Shown: positions 1 through 9,113 of the stretch, piece after piece
Layout of the letters: the number at the start of each line of letters is the position of its first letter
Position numbering within the stretch: the stretch's first letter is position 1
DNA from: Stackebrandtia nassauensis DSM 44728
GTDB taxonomy: Bacteria > Actinomycetota > Actinomycetes > Mycobacteriales > Micromonosporaceae
DNA: 64,000 bases
NCBI RefSeq assembly: GCF_000024545.1
Contig: NC_013947.1
Span: 3,348,001 to 3,412,000, forward strand
Direction: 5' to 3'
Notes under the pieces: model-generated
Databases searched by the model: none
The model's input: only the letters and a program-made list of their open reading frames with translations
What the model was told of the DNA's origin: nothing
Position numbers and translations under genes: made by a program

Positions 1-1732
1 CCTCGGCGGGGCGGGGCGCGTACATCTCCATCTCGTCGGGGCAGCGGTGTCCCCACCGGGCGATGTAGGTGTCGGCGTCGATGTCGCCGTCGGCCAGTTG
101 CCGCAGGCCCAGCAGCGGGCCGAGGCTCGCCAGCGATTCAGTGGTGGTGTGGGCGCCGGTGACCAGCGCGTTGGCGTCGGCGTCGTCGACGTACTTGAGC
201 AGCCAGGGCCGCAGTTTGGCCAGCGCGTTGCCGTTGACGCGGCCTCCGGCGGCCAGCATCCGGGGCGCGTCGTGTCCCAGCCCGACGCATTGGTTCGTCC
301 AGACCTCGGCCAGCTCGGCGACGGTGGTGGCGGCTGCGATCGCGGTGCGGGCGGTGTCGCAGCGCGCCGGGAACTTCGCGACGTAGTCGTCGAGGTTCTT
401 TTGGTAGTGCTTGACCTCGGCGGCGAAGCGGCGCGCGTCGGGCAGCACCAGCCGGATGGTCTTCCACCACGAGAACGGCGGTCGTGGCATGCCCGCGGCG
501 GCCGGTGGTACGCCGAAGGCCAGCGCGCCGGCCTTGCGCATGAGCGAACCCATGCCCAAAGCCTTGGCCACCCCCATCAGCAGGCTGTAGTTGATGTACA
601 GGCGGCCGCCGATGTTGCCGCACACCCGGTGCTCGCCCAGTCCGGGGATGGCCATGGCCGCGCCCAGGTTGTTCTTGGTCATCGACCAGGTTATGGGGGT
701 CATGATGCTGGGGACGGCTTCGGCCACGTTGGACGCCGTCCACAGGAAGTCGCCGTTCAGACTGTCGTTCCACTCCTCGCGCGCGACGGGTGCGGCGGCC
801 AGGTTGGTGATGGGCCGGGCCTGCAACACCGTGAAGGCGCCGTCGGCGAGGGCCCATTCGATGTCCATGGGCTGGCGGTACAGCGCGACGACGCGGGCGC
901 CCAGCGCGGCCAGCCTCGCCGCGGCTTCGTCGTCCAGGACCGGGAGACCGCGTTGGTCTTCGGGTACGTCGGTCTCGACGGTGCCGCCGTCGACGCGCAC
1001 CGTCTTGACAGTCTTGTCGGCGATGGTCTGGTCGACGACGGCGCCGCTGTTGGCGTCGACGGTGATGGTGTCGGCCGAGACCTTCCCGGACACGACGGCC
1101 TCACCGAGGCCCCAGGCGGCGTTGATGATGATCTGGTCGCGGGCGCCGGTGACGGGGTTGGCGGTGAACATGACCCCGGCGGCTTCGGCGTCGATGAGTT
1201 CCTGCACGACCACGGCCATCGACACGTCGTCGGCGGCGATGTCGTTGCGGGCCCGGTATTCCACGGCCCGTTCGGTCCACAGTGACAGCCAGCAGCGTTT
1301 GACAGCGGCGGTGACGGCCTCGACGCCGACGATGTTGAGGTAGGACTCCATCTGCCCGGCGAACGACGCCTCGGGCAGGTCCTCGGCGGTGGCCGAGGAC
1401 CGTACCGCGACCGCCGCACCGCTCAGGGTGGCGTAACCGGCGGCGATGGCCTCGGCTACCGCGTCGGGCATGGGCGCGGCCTCCAGCAGTTCGGCCACCG
1501 TCCGGCACGCCTCAGCCAGTGCCTTGGCGTCGGTGACGTCGATGCCCGCCACGATGGAGTGTGGATTCAGGCCGGAGGTGAAGGACTCGTAGGCGGCGGT
1601 GGTGACGTGGAATCCTTGCGGGACCGGTAGTTTGGCGCGGGCCATGATGGCCAGTGACGCGCCTTTGCCGCCGGTGTTGTGGGTGGCGGCGGCCTCGGCG
1701 TCGAGCCGAAGCCACAAAGGATGCTGTGGCAT
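1..1732 (-). CDS. PEP synthase / rifampicin phosphotransferase-like protein (3' part outside window)
   Basis: This reverse-strand frame stays open from an ATG at 1732 to the left edge, so only the N-terminal ~577 residues are visible. Residues ~1-310 form a PPDK-type ATP-grasp domain: a lysine/glycine loop (NTGGKGASLA, residues ~19-28), AVRSSATAEDLPEASFAGQ, then a stretch ending QARPITN. After it comes WNDSLNGDFLWTASN, a pattern I associate with the antibiotic-binding domain of rifampicin phosphotransferases (Rph). The swivelling phosphohistidine domain would lie outside the window. The family transfers phosphate from ATP through a catalytic His to pyruvate or, in Rph, to rifampicin. The start lies 9 bp after the MarR stop, so the two genes are probably one transcript. 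Family is certain; rifampicin specificity is inference, and a general PEP-utilising enzyme is the alternative. Confidence 0.85.
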   Translation of the reverse strand, partial: MPQHPLWLRLDAEAAATHNTGGKGASLAIMARAKLPVPQGFHVTTAAYESFTSGLNPHSIVAGIDVTDAKALAEACRTVAELLEAAPMPDAVAEAIAAGYATLSGAAVAVRSSATAEDLPEASFAGQMESYLNIVGVEAVTAAVKRCWLSLWTERAVEYRARNDIAADDVSMAVVVQELIDAEAAGVMFTANPVTGARDQIIINAAWGLGEAVVSGKVSADTITVDANSGAVVDQTIADKTVKTVRVDGGTVETDVPEDQRGLPVLDDEAAARLAALGARVVALYRQPMDIEWALADGAFTVLQARPITNLAAAPVAREEWNDSLNGDFLWTASNVAEAVPSIMTPITWSMTKNNLGAAMAIPGLGEHRVCGNIGGRLYINYSLLMGVAKALGMGSLMRKAGALAFGVPPAAAGMPRPPFSWWKTIRLVLPDARRFAAEVKHYQKNLDDYVAKFPARCDTARTAIAAATTVAELAEVWTNQCVGLGHDAPRMLAAGGRVNGNALAKLRPWLLKYVDDADANALVTGAHTTTESLASLGPLLGLRQLADGDIDADTYIARWGHRCPDEMEMYAPRPAE

Positions 1733-1741
1733 CCGTGGAGT

Positions 1742-2197
1742 CTACGAGTCGTTCAGCCGGATGGCGGCGTCGCGCAACACCTGTGTGACGTGGAGGGTCT
1801 GGCGCAGTTCGTCGGTGTCGAGTTCGCCGAGGATCTTGCGGAACTGCGACAGGCCGTTGTCGGTGATCTCCTCCATCAGGTCCAGGCCCTCGTCGGTCAG
1901 CGACACCCGCCGGATCCGGCGGTCGTGGACGTCTTCGGTGCGGCGCACCAGATCCTGGGCGACGAGGCGGTCGACGATGCCGGTGACGGTGCCCAGTTTG
2001 ACGCCCAGGCGTTCGGCCAGTTCCTGCCCGGCCAGGTCGTCCTGTGTGGTCAGGATGATGAGGATCTTGAACTGCTGCATCGTCAGCGACGACGCCAACA
2101 GCGGCATTGTCCGGTCGTGGGCGAAATGCCGCGCCATGTCCCGTTGCAGGGCCGAGATGTTGGAGATCAGTTCTTCGCGCTCATCCTGAGTGACCAC
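1742..2197 (-). CDS. MarR family transcriptional regulator
   Basis: A 151-residue winged-helix regulator. The core runs from SSLTMQQFKILIIL through the recognition region GQELAERLGVKLGTVTGIVDRL and the wing RTEDVHDRRIRRVSLTDEG, followed by a C-terminal dimerisation helix. I chose the GTG at 2197 because AGAGGTG sits 7 nt upstream; an in-frame ATG at 2263 would add 22 unconserved residues and run through the palindromic operator. It is followed at once by the Rph-like gene and is divergent from the RND pump. The simplest reading is local repression of both units, relieved by a small-molecule ligand. The ligand cannot be read from sequence. Confidence 0.93.
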   Translation of the reverse strand: MVTQDEREELISNISALQRDMARHFAHDRTMPLLASSLTMQQFKILIILTTQDDLAGQELAERLGVKLGTVTGIVDRLVAQDLVRRTEDVHDRRIRRVSLTDEGLDLMEEITDNGLSQFRKILGELDTDELRQTLHVTQVLRDAAIRLNDS

Positions 2198-2243
2198 GGC
2201 AACACCTCTATAGACAGTTCGGCAAACCTGAGAAAACACTGAG

Positions 2244-2268
2244 ATGCGAATATTTCGCATCATACGAA
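2244..2268. promoter_or_regulatory. Heptamer-repeat operator between marR-like and RND genes
   Basis: ATGCGAA at 2244-2250 and TTCGCAT at 2254-2260 are perfect 7-bp inverted arms around TAT. A third, one-mismatch copy (ATACGAA, 2262-2268) forms a second overlapping dyad. The block lies in the AT-rich part of the 128-bp gap between divergent genes, where a MarR dimer would be expected to bind. The role is inferred from position and symmetry. Confidence 0.65.
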
Positions 2269-2325
2269 ATGTTAATGTCGGTTCGACCCCGAAGTCAACC
2301 CTCCAATCCGTAAGGGGAGTTTCCC

Positions 2326-5300
2326 ATGACCAGACTGGCCAGGCTGAGCCTAGCCAATCGCAGTCTTGTCATCATGATCGCGGTGGTGCTCACGGGCATC
2401 GGCGCGTATGTGATTCCGCAGCTGAAGCAGCAACTGTTCCCCTCACTGTCACTGCCGATGGCCACGGTGGCCTCCGGCTACGCCGGCGCTTCGCCGCAGA
2501 TCGTCGAGGAACAGGTCACCAAGCCCATCGAGAACAGCCTGAAGAACCTGGACGGTGCCGAGGAAGTCACCTCCACCTCCAGCGAGGGCATGTCGCAGGT
2601 CAGGGTGGCCTTCGATTACGACCGGGAATCCGACGAGATCGTCTCCGACATCCAGGAGGCCGTCAACAAGGTCGAAGCCGAGCTGCCCGACGACGTCGAG
2701 CCGCGGGTCATCGCCGGAAGCACCGACGACATCCCCGTGGTGGCGCTGGCGGTGTCCAACGGCGACGACAGCGACGACGGCGAGGCCAAGCTGCTGGACA
2801 AGCTGGAGACCACGGTGGTCCCGGAGCTGGAAAGCGTCGACAACGTCAAGGAGGCGCAGGTCACCGGTGCTCGTGCCGAGCAGGTGACCATCACCCCCGA
2901 CACCGAGGAGATGACGAAGAAGGGCCTGTCGCCCACCGCCATCCCCACGGCGCTGGAGGCCAACGGTGTCTCGGTTCCGGCCGGGACGCTGACCGAGGGC
3001 GACAAGTCCATGAGCGTCCAGGTCGGCGAGAGCCTGAAAAGCGTCGAGGACATCGAGAACCTCTACCTGACGCCGGGAGCCTCGGCCTCGGGCGGCCAGT
3101 CGCAGCAAGGCGGGGGCGGCCAGGCCGGTGGACAGGCGGGCGGCCAACAGGGCGGTGCCGCCGCCGCGAAACCGGTGAAGCTGGGTTCGGTGGCCGAGGT
3201 GAAGAAGGAGCCGGAGACGGCGACCTCGATCACCCGCACCAACGGCAAGGAGAGTCTGGGCATCTCGGTGACCATGACCTCCGACGGCAACGCCGTCAAC
3301 ATCTCCCACGACATCGACGCCAAACTCGACGACCTGAAGGACACTTTGGGCGACGAGGTCGAGATGTCGGTGATCTTCGACCAGGCGCCGTCGGTGGAGA
3401 AGTCCATCGACGACCTGACCACCGAAGGCGGACTGGGTCTGCTGTTCGCGGTCCTGGTCATCATGATCTTCCTGCTGTCGCTACGTTCCACACTGGTCAC
3501 GGCGGTGTCGATTCCGCTGTCGGTGGTCATCGCGTTGATATCACTGTGGATCGGCGACTACTCGCTGAACATGCTGACCCTGGGCGCGTTGACGATCTCG
3601 GTGGGCCGGGTCGTGGACGACGCGATCGTGGTCCTGGAGAACATCAAACGCCACCTCAGCTACGGCGAGGCCAAACGCGAGGCCGTCATCAACGGTGTCC
3701 GTGAGGTCTCCGGCGCGGTGACGTCGTCGACGTTGACGACCGTGGCGGTGTTCCTGCCGATCGCGTTCGTGTCGGGCATGGTCGGGCAGCTGTTCTCCTC
3801 GTTCGCGATCACCGTGACGGTGGCGCTGCTGGCGTCGCTGATCGTGTCGCTGACGGTGGTGCCGGTGCTGGCGTACTGGTTCCTGAAGGCCCCCAAGGGC
3901 GACAAGGTCGCCGAGGTGCGCGCCAAGGCCGAGGAGCGGGAACTGCGCAGTCCGTTGCAGCGCATGTACGTGCCGGTGCTGCGGTTCGCCACCCGGTTCA
4001 AGGCCGTCACGATCCTCATCGGCATCGGTGTGCTCGTGGGTACCTTCGCGTTGATCCCGGGCCTGAAGACCAACTTCCTGGACTCCTCGGGTCAGGACAC
4101 CACGCAGATGAGCCAGACCCTGCCGGTGGCCACGTCCCTGGGCACCACCGACAAGGCCGTGGAGAAGGTCGAGGAGATCCTGGCCGAGGCCAAGGACGAC
4201 GGCGACCTGAAGAGCTACCAGGTCTCCATCGGCGGCGGCAACGCCTTCTTCGGTGGCGTGGGCGCCAAGTCCAACAAGGCCAACTACACGATCACCGTGG
4301 CCGACGCCTCCAAGACCCCACAGGTCGAAAAGGACCTGCGCGACAAGGTCGAGGACCTGTCCGGCGTCGGTGAGATCACCGTCGGCGCGCAGGGCGGCGC
4401 CGAGGCCACCGGCGGCAACGCCGTGGAGGTCATCGTCAAGGGCAGCGATACCGACTCCCTCGAAGAGGCCGCCTCGCAGGTCGAGGGCGTCGTCGAGGAC
4501 GTCAAGGGCACCAGCGACGTCACCTCCAACCTGGAGGACGCCGCGCCCCGTGTGCAGGTGACCGCCGACAAGGAGAAGGCCGCCAAGGCCGGTTTGACCG
4601 AGCAGGCGATCGGGCAGTTCGTGGCCCAGCAGGTCCACGGCGCCCCGGTCGGTGAGATCACCATCAACGACACCGCCAGCGACATCATCCTGGCCGGTGA
4701 CGACAAACCGGCCGACATCGGCGAGATCAAGGATCTGAAGATCCCGACCGCGACCGGTGAGAAGAAACTGTCCGATGTGGCCAAGGTCGAGAAGGTGGAC
4801 TCGCCCGCCGAGATCAGCCACATCGACGGCGACCGCACCGCGACGGTGTCGGCGGTGGCCGATGTCTCCGACCTGGGGGCCATCACCACCGACCTGAACA
4901 CGGAACTGAAGGACCTGGATCTGCCGGAGGGAACCAGCTACGAGGTGGCCGGTTCCAGCCAGGACCAGGAGGAGGCCTTCGCCGACCTCGGTTTGGCGAT
5001 GCTGATCGCCATCGCCTTGGTGTTCATGGTGATGGTGGCGACGTTCCGCAGCTTCGTGCAGCCGCTGATCCTGCTGGTGTCGATTCCGTTCGCCGCGACC
5101 GGTGCCATCGGGATGCTGAAACTGACCGACGTGCCGCTGGGCGTGCCGGGCATGATCGGCCTGCTGATGCTCATCGGCATCGTGGTGACCAACGCGATCG
5201 TGTTGATCGACCTGATCAACCAGTACCGGGCGCAGGGCATGGGCATCCGTGAGGCGGTGATCGCCGGTGGCCGCAGGCGCCTGCGACCCATCCTCATGAC

Positions 5301-5550
5301 CGCCATCGCCACGATCATGGCGCTGATCCCGATGGCGATCGGGGTGACCGGCTCGGGCGGGTTCATCGCCCAGTCGCTGGCGATCGTGGTCATCGGTGGC
5401 CTGGTGTCGTCGACACTGTTGACGCTGCTGCTGGTCCCGGCGCTGTACACGATGGTCGAACGGATCAAGGAACGGTTCCGCCGCAAACCCAAGTCCGGCG
5501 ACGACGCGGCCGCGCCGCAGTCGAAACCCGAACCGGCCGCGGTGGGGTAG
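2326..5550 (+). CDS. RND (AcrB/HAE1-type) efflux transporter permease
   Basis: A 1074-residue inner-membrane pump of full AcrB length. It has TM1 near residues 13-30, a first periplasmic loop, TM2-6 (~365-530, including the VGRVVDDAIVVLENI motif of TM4), a large second periplasmic loop (~575-880) and TM8-12 (~885-1040). A Gly/Gln-rich insert (GGGGQAGGQAGGQQGG) interrupts the first extracytoplasmic loop. The ATG has AAGGGGAG upstream. No adaptor or outer-membrane partner is nearby, as usual for actinobacteria. It is divergent from the MarR/Rph-like pair across a shared operator, suggesting co-induction of efflux and drug inactivation. Substrate is unknown. Confidence 0.95.
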   Translation: MTRLARLSLANRSLVIMIAVVLTGIGAYVIPQLKQQLFPSLSLPMATVASGYAGASPQIVEEQVTKPIENSLKNLDGAEEVTSTSSEGMSQVRVAFDYDRESDEIVSDIQEAVNKVEAELPDDVEPRVIAGSTDDIPVVALAVSNGDDSDDGEAKLLDKLETTVVPELESVDNVKEAQVTGARAEQVTITPDTEEMTKKGLSPTAIPTALEANGVSVPAGTLTEGDKSMSVQVGESLKSVEDIENLYLTPGASASGGQSQQGGGGQAGGQAGGQQGGAAAAKPVKLGSVAEVKKEPETATSITRTNGKESLGISVTMTSDGNAVNISHDIDAKLDDLKDTLGDEVEMSVIFDQAPSVEKSIDDLTTEGGLGLLFAVLVIMIFLLSLRSTLVTAVSIPLSVVIALISLWIGDYSLNMLTLGALTISVGRVVDDAIVVLENIKRHLSYGEAKREAVINGVREVSGAVTSSTLTTVAVFLPIAFVSGMVGQLFSSFAITVTVALLASLIVSLTVVPVLAYWFLKAPKGDKVAEVRAKAEERELRSPLQRMYVPVLRFATRFKAVTILIGIGVLVGTFALIPGLKTNFLDSSGQDTTQMSQTLPVATSLGTTDKAVEKVEEILAEAKDDGDLKSYQVSIGGGNAFFGGVGAKSNKANYTITVADASKTPQVEKDLRDKVEDLSGVGEITVGAQGGAEATGGNAVEVIVKGSDTDSLEEAASQVEGVVEDVKGTSDVTSNLEDAAPRVQVTADKEKAAKAGLTEQAIGQFVAQQVHGAPVGEITINDTASDIILAGDDKPADIGEIKDLKIPTATGEKKLSDVAKVEKVDSPAEISHIDGDRTATVSAVADVSDLGAITTDLNTELKDLDLPEGTSYEVAGSSQDQEEAFADLGLAMLIAIALVFMVMVATFRSFVQPLILLVSIPFAATGAIGMLKLTDVPLGVPGMIGLLMLIGIVVTNAIVLIDLINQYRAQGMGIREAVIAGGRRRLRPILMTAIATIMALIPMAIGVTGSGGFIAQSLAIVVIGGLVSSTLLTLLLVPALYTMVERIKERFRRKPKSGDDAAAPQSKPEPAAVG

Positions 5551-5586
5551 CAACCCCGCTCGAAGGGAAGGCCGCGGTTCGAAGAA

Positions 5587-5625
5587 ACCGGCCCCGGTCG
5601 CGTATCGCACGCGACCGGGGCCGGT
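5587..5625. terminator. Strong hairpin terminator
   Basis: Perfect 17-bp stem (arms 5587-5603 and 5609-5625, starting ACCGGCCCCGG) with a 5-nt loop, 36 bp after the RND stop and before the 3' end of the convergent kinase gene. There is no U-tract. The remainder of the 219-bp gap holds no gene I can support. Confidence 0.75.
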
Positions 5626-5769
5626 CGCTATCCCTGCCCGACGCGGTTTCGCGCCGTTGGCGTAACGGGGCGATGGCGAGGGCCAGCGCCATGTCCTGGT
5701 CGGCGGCGAGGAACGGGACATGGCCCGCGATGAGGACCCGGCTGCGGATGCGCCCGTGACGGTGTTGGT

Positions 5770-6543
5770 CTAGGCGAACAGGTGCCGGTGGCGGCGGGTC
5801 CATTCGATGCGTTGTTCGAGTTCGCGCACGTACCCCTGTGACGCCCAGGTGGCCTGCGGTTCGTGCCCGTCGGCGGCCAGCGCGCGCACCAGTTCGGCGG
5901 TGTCGCGCTGCGCGGTGATGACCGCGTCGACCATGCCCTCGGTGGAGGTCAGTCCGTAGGAGCGGCAGAACCGTTCCAGTCGGCGGCGCCGGTTAGGCGG
6001 GTGGGTGTGGGACATGGCGGTGTGGGCTTCGGCGTCGTCGCGAAACGGGGTGACGAACTCCAGTGCGTAGGCGACGTCGTGGCGTCGGGGCGCGGGGTGG
6101 GCGAAGTCCCAGTCGATGATGCCCACCGGTTTGTCGCCCTGCCATACGACGTTCCAGGGTCCGAAGTCGCCGTGGCAGATGACCTCGCCCGGGCTGGGGG
6201 AGCCCGCTCCGGTGGCCCACACGGTCCCCGCGGTGGGGGTGTAGTCGGCGATGGCGTCGTGGTAGTCGCGCAGCAGGGCGGCGAAGGCGCTCAGGCCGGA
6301 GTCGGTGACGACTTTGGCCCAGCCGTCGGGTCCGGATTCGCCGGGGATGTAGGTCAGGATCTCGCGTCCCTGGTCGTCGATGCCCCGGGCTCGGGGAGCG
6401 GGGACGAAGCCGATGGCCTCCAGGTGGTCCAGGAGGGCGTGGATGGCGGGTGTCCAGGGCTGGACGGGCCTGCGGACGGTGTCGCCGACGCGCACCACCC
6501 GCCGATGGGATTCGGCCTGGAGGAGGACTTCGTCGGGGGCCAC
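5770..6543 (-). CDS. APH-family phosphotransferase
   Basis: A 257-residue small-molecule kinase of the aminoglycoside phosphotransferase/choline kinase fold. The catalytic loop is CHGDFGPWNVV (Brenner motif HGDxxxxN), and the metal-binding IIDWDFAHPAP follows 14 residues later. The N-lobe is short (RRVVRVGDTVRRP start). The substrate is not predictable; many actinobacterial members are not antibiotic kinases. The ATG at 6543 lies just downstream of an AT-rich stretch (6545-6590, with tandem TATATA) that is a likely promoter. It is single and convergent with the RND gene. Confidence 0.88.
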   Translation of the reverse strand: MAPDEVLLQAESHRRVVRVGDTVRRPVQPWTPAIHALLDHLEAIGFVPAPRARGIDDQGREILTYIPGESGPDGWAKVVTDSGLSAFAALLRDYHDAIADYTPTAGTVWATGAGSPSPGEVICHGDFGPWNVVWQGDKPVGIIDWDFAHPAPRRHDVAYALEFVTPFRDDAEAHTAMSHTHPPNRRRRLERFCRSYGLTSTEGMVDAVITAQRDTAELVRALAADGHEPQATWASQGYVRELEQRIEWTRRHRHLFA

Positions 6544-6760
6544 CTATTCGAGACTAATCCAGTATATAAGCAATATATATCGACTCCGAGGTAAACCTCG
6601 TCCTCACCCAGCACCACCATCGCACGTCACCGCCCTGCGATCTCACCCCTCACAGCCCCCACGCGGAAGGGGTCGCACCGCTTGTGCGCGCTGTGGCGGG
6701 CGGGCGGTGTTTTGCTGTGGCTCACCCCTTGAGGTTCATAGTGGAAGGGTGGTGCCAGGC

Positions 6761-6964
6761 GTGAACGAGTTCGATTCCGTCGTGGTTTCGCCGGTGGTGG
6801 CCGGGTTGGCGGAGCGGGTGATGCGTCAGCATTATTCGACCGCGGACGATTGGTGCGGGTATTGCCTGTCGCGTCGCCGGGTGCGGGTGCGCTGGTCGTT
6901 TTGTGAGCCGTATCAGCGGGCGGCGTATATCGCTGATTCGTATCGGCAGCAGGCGGCCGGTTAG
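6761..6964 (+). CDS. Small three-cysteine hypothetical protein
   Basis: A 67-residue ORF starting at a GTG with GGAAGGG upstream (an in-frame GTG at 6752 is an alternative). It has a charged helix-like N-terminus, then WCGYC, a basic segment RRRVRVRW, FCEPY, and an aromatic/charged tail ending RQQAAG. The CxxC plus a third Cys could hold a metal, but no fourth ligand is obvious. It overlaps the exonuclease gene tail to tail by 4 bp. The preceding 217 bp upstream holds no other gene. I do not recognise the family. Confidence 0.6.
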   Translation: MNEFDSVVVSPVVAGLAERVMRQHYSTADDWCGYCLSRRRVRVRWSFCEPYQRAAYIADSYRQQAAG

Positions 6965-7872
6965 CTGTTGCCGGTGGCGGCGGTGAGGGCTTCGCGTAGC
7001 CGGTTGAGGCTGTTGGCGAGGCCGTAGGTGTCGCTGAGGGTTTCGACGGCTTGCGGGTCGGCGGGTTCGGGTCGCAGGCTGGGGTCGATGTCGGGCACGG
7101 GTGCGTCGTTGGCGGTGCGCACGACCTTGACCGCGGCGTCGAGGTATTCGCCGGATTCGGTGAGGGCTTTGCGGACCCGGGGTGCCATGGTGGTGGCCGG
7201 GTCGGCGGCGGCCGCGCGGGCGTCGGTGAGGTTGCCGTGGGTGGTGATGAGGGTGGCGGCGGTCTTGTCGCCGATGCCCTTGACGCCGGGCAGGCCGTCG
7301 GAGGGGTCGCCGCGCAGGACGGCGAAGTCGACGTACTGGTCGGGGTGGACGCCGTGGCGAGCCACCAGTGCGGCGTCGTCGAGGGTTTCGGCTTTGGCGA
7401 TGCCGCGTCCGAAGTAGATGACGCGGATGTCGTTGTCGTCGTCGATGAGTTGGAACAGGTCGCGGTCGCCGGTGGCCACACCGACGGGGCCTTTGGTGGT
7501 GGTGGCGAGGGTGGCCAGGACGTCGTCGGCTTCGTAGCCGTCGACGCCGATGACGGGGATGCCCCAGGCGGTGAGCAGTTGGGTGATGATGGCGACCTGG
7601 TGGGGTAGGGCGTCGGGTTCTTCTTCGCCGCCGTTGTCGGCGAGGCGGTGGGTTTTGTAGCTGGGTAGCAGGTCGACGCGCCAGGCGGGGCGCCAGTCGT
7701 TGTCGACGGCGCAGGCCAGGCCGGTGGCGTTGTGGTTGCGGATGAGGGTGGCCAGTCCGTCGATGAAGCCGCGTACGGCGTTGATCTGGGTGCCGTCGGG
7801 TCCGCGTAGGGAGGAGGGCAGGCCGTAGAAGGATCGGTACCACAGCCCGGGGGCGTCGACGAGGACCAGCAT
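6961..7872 (-). CDS. 5'-3' exonuclease (FEN/PolA N-terminal type)
   Basis: A 303-residue stand-alone 5' nuclease. LVLVDAPGLWYRSFYGLP at the N-terminus, VDNDWRPAWR, GYEADDVLATLA, and ATGDRDLFQLI carry the metal-binding acidic residues. GDPSDGLPGVKGIGDKTAATL is the helix-hairpin-helix (H3TH) DNA-binding motif. It should remove 5' flaps or RNA primers. I used the ATG at 7872; an upstream ATG at 7944 would add 24 residues with no family match. It is divergent from the acyl-CoA dehydrogenase. Confidence 0.93.
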   Translation of the reverse strand: MLVLVDAPGLWYRSFYGLPSSLRGPDGTQINAVRGFIDGLATLIRNHNATGLACAVDNDWRPAWRVDLLPSYKTHRLADNGGEEEPDALPHQVAIITQLLTAWGIPVIGVDGYEADDVLATLATTTKGPVGVATGDRDLFQLIDDDNDIRVIYFGRGIAKAETLDDAALVARHGVHPDQYVDFAVLRGDPSDGLPGVKGIGDKTAATLITTHGNLTDARAAAADPATTMAPRVRKALTESGEYLDAAVKVVRTANDAPVPDIDPSLRPEPADPQAVETLSDTYGLANSLNRLREALTAATGNS

Positions 7873-7961
7873 GGGGGTAAGCCTGCCACACGCCTCACCT
7901 GAATAAGCGTTAAGCTCGCGGGTGACGAGAAGGCCACTAGCCAAGGTGCTTGAAGACTTTC

Positions 7962-9113
7962 ATGACTGTGCAACGTTTTTTCCCTAGCGACGAGGCTAGG
8001 GCCATTGTGGAGTTGGCGCGGGATATCGCCGAGGGCGAGTTGGCGCCGCGGGTGAACGAGTTCGAGGCGCGGGGTGAGTTCCCGCGGGAGGTGTTGCGCA
8101 AGCTGGGCGCGGCGGGGTTCCTGGGTCTGCCGTACCCGGAGCGCTACGGGGGCGGCGGGCAGCCGTATGAGGTGTACCTGCAGGTGCTGGAGGAGCTGGC
8201 CTACCGGTGGGTGGTGGTGGCCGAGGCGGTCAGTGTGCACACTCTGGCGTGTTTCCCGGTGGCGGAGTTCGGCACCGACGCGCAGCGCGAGCGGTGGTTG
8301 CCTCAGATGGTGGGTGGGGACACGTTGGGTGCCTACTGTCTGACGGAGCCGTCGGGTGGTTCGGACGCGGCGTCGTTGTCGACGAAGGCGGTGCGTGACG
8401 GGGACGGGTTCGTGGTGGAGGGGACGAAGGCGTTCATCACGCACGCGGGGGTGGCGGATTTTCATTCGGTGTTCGCGCGCACGGGTGGTCCGGGTGCCCG
8501 GGGGGTGTCGTGTCTGGTGCTGCCGGAGGGTACGCCGGGGGTGGTGCCGCAGCGGCTGGAGCACAAGATGGGGTTGAGTGCGTCGCCCACGGCGCAGATC
8601 GTGTTCGATGGGGCTCGGGTGGGTTCTGATTGTCTGGTGGGTGAGGAGGGTCGGGGTTTTTCGATCGCGATGGCGGCGTTGAACGCGGGCCGGTTGGGGA
8701 TCGCGGCGTGTGCGGTGGGGTTGGCGCAGGCGGCGTGTGATTACGCGACGCAGTACGCGCGGGGTCGTCGGCAGTTCGGGTCGCCGGTGATTGATTTTCA
8801 GGGGGTGGGGTTCATGTTGGCCGATATGGCCACGCAGATCAGCGCGGCGCGGGCGTTGGTGTCGCATGCGGCGCGGTTGCGTGACGCGGGGCGGGGTTTT
8901 CGGGTGGCGGCCGCGCAGGCGAAGTTGTTCGCCACGGATGTGGCGATGCGGGTGACCACGGATGCGGTGCAGGTGTTGGGTGGGTACGGGTATGTGTCGG
9001 ATCATCCGGTGGAGCGGTATTTCCGGGAGGCGAAGGTGTTGCAGATCGTGGAGGGCACGAATCAGATCCAGCGGTTGGTGATTTCGCGGGCCTTGGCGCA
9101 AGGCGGGGGTTAG
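7962..9113 (+). CDS. Acyl-CoA dehydrogenase
   Basis: A 383-residue FAD enzyme of normal family length that oxidises acyl-CoA thioesters to enoyl-CoA. Visible signatures are YCLTEPSGGSDAASL (FAD/substrate binding, residues ~125-140), GRGFSIAMAALNAGRLGIAA, RRQFGSPVIDFQ, and YREAKVLQIVEGTNQIQRLVI, where the Glu of VEGTNQ is at the catalytic-base position used by short/medium-chain members. The ATG at 7962 is preferred over a TTG at 7950; the Shine-Dalgarno is weak. It stands alone, overlapping the next minus-strand gene by 4 bp. Chain length is not predictable. Codons end strongly in G/T, unlike the C-ending genes near 17-25 kb. Confidence 0.93.
   Translation: MTVQRFFPSDEARAIVELARDIAEGELAPRVNEFEARGEFPREVLRKLGAAGFLGLPYPERYGGGGQPYEVYLQVLEELAYRWVVVAEAVSVHTLACFPVAEFGTDAQRERWLPQMVGGDTLGAYCLTEPSGGSDAASLSTKAVRDGDGFVVEGTKAFITHAGVADFHSVFARTGGPGARGVSCLVLPEGTPGVVPQRLEHKMGLSASPTAQIVFDGARVGSDCLVGEEGRGFSIAMAALNAGRLGIAACAVGLAQAACDYATQYARGRRQFGSPVIDFQGVGFMLADMATQISAARALVSHAARLRDAGRGFRVAAAQAKLFATDVAMRVTTDAVQVLGGYGYVSDHPVERYFREAKVLQIVEGTNQIQRLVISRALAQGGG

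Noticed and set aside
5640-5803. Minus-strand fragment AGHVPFLAADQDMALALAIA
   Set aside because: It might be a gene remnant, but the frame lies between a terminator and the kinase stop, has no start signal and no match I can name.
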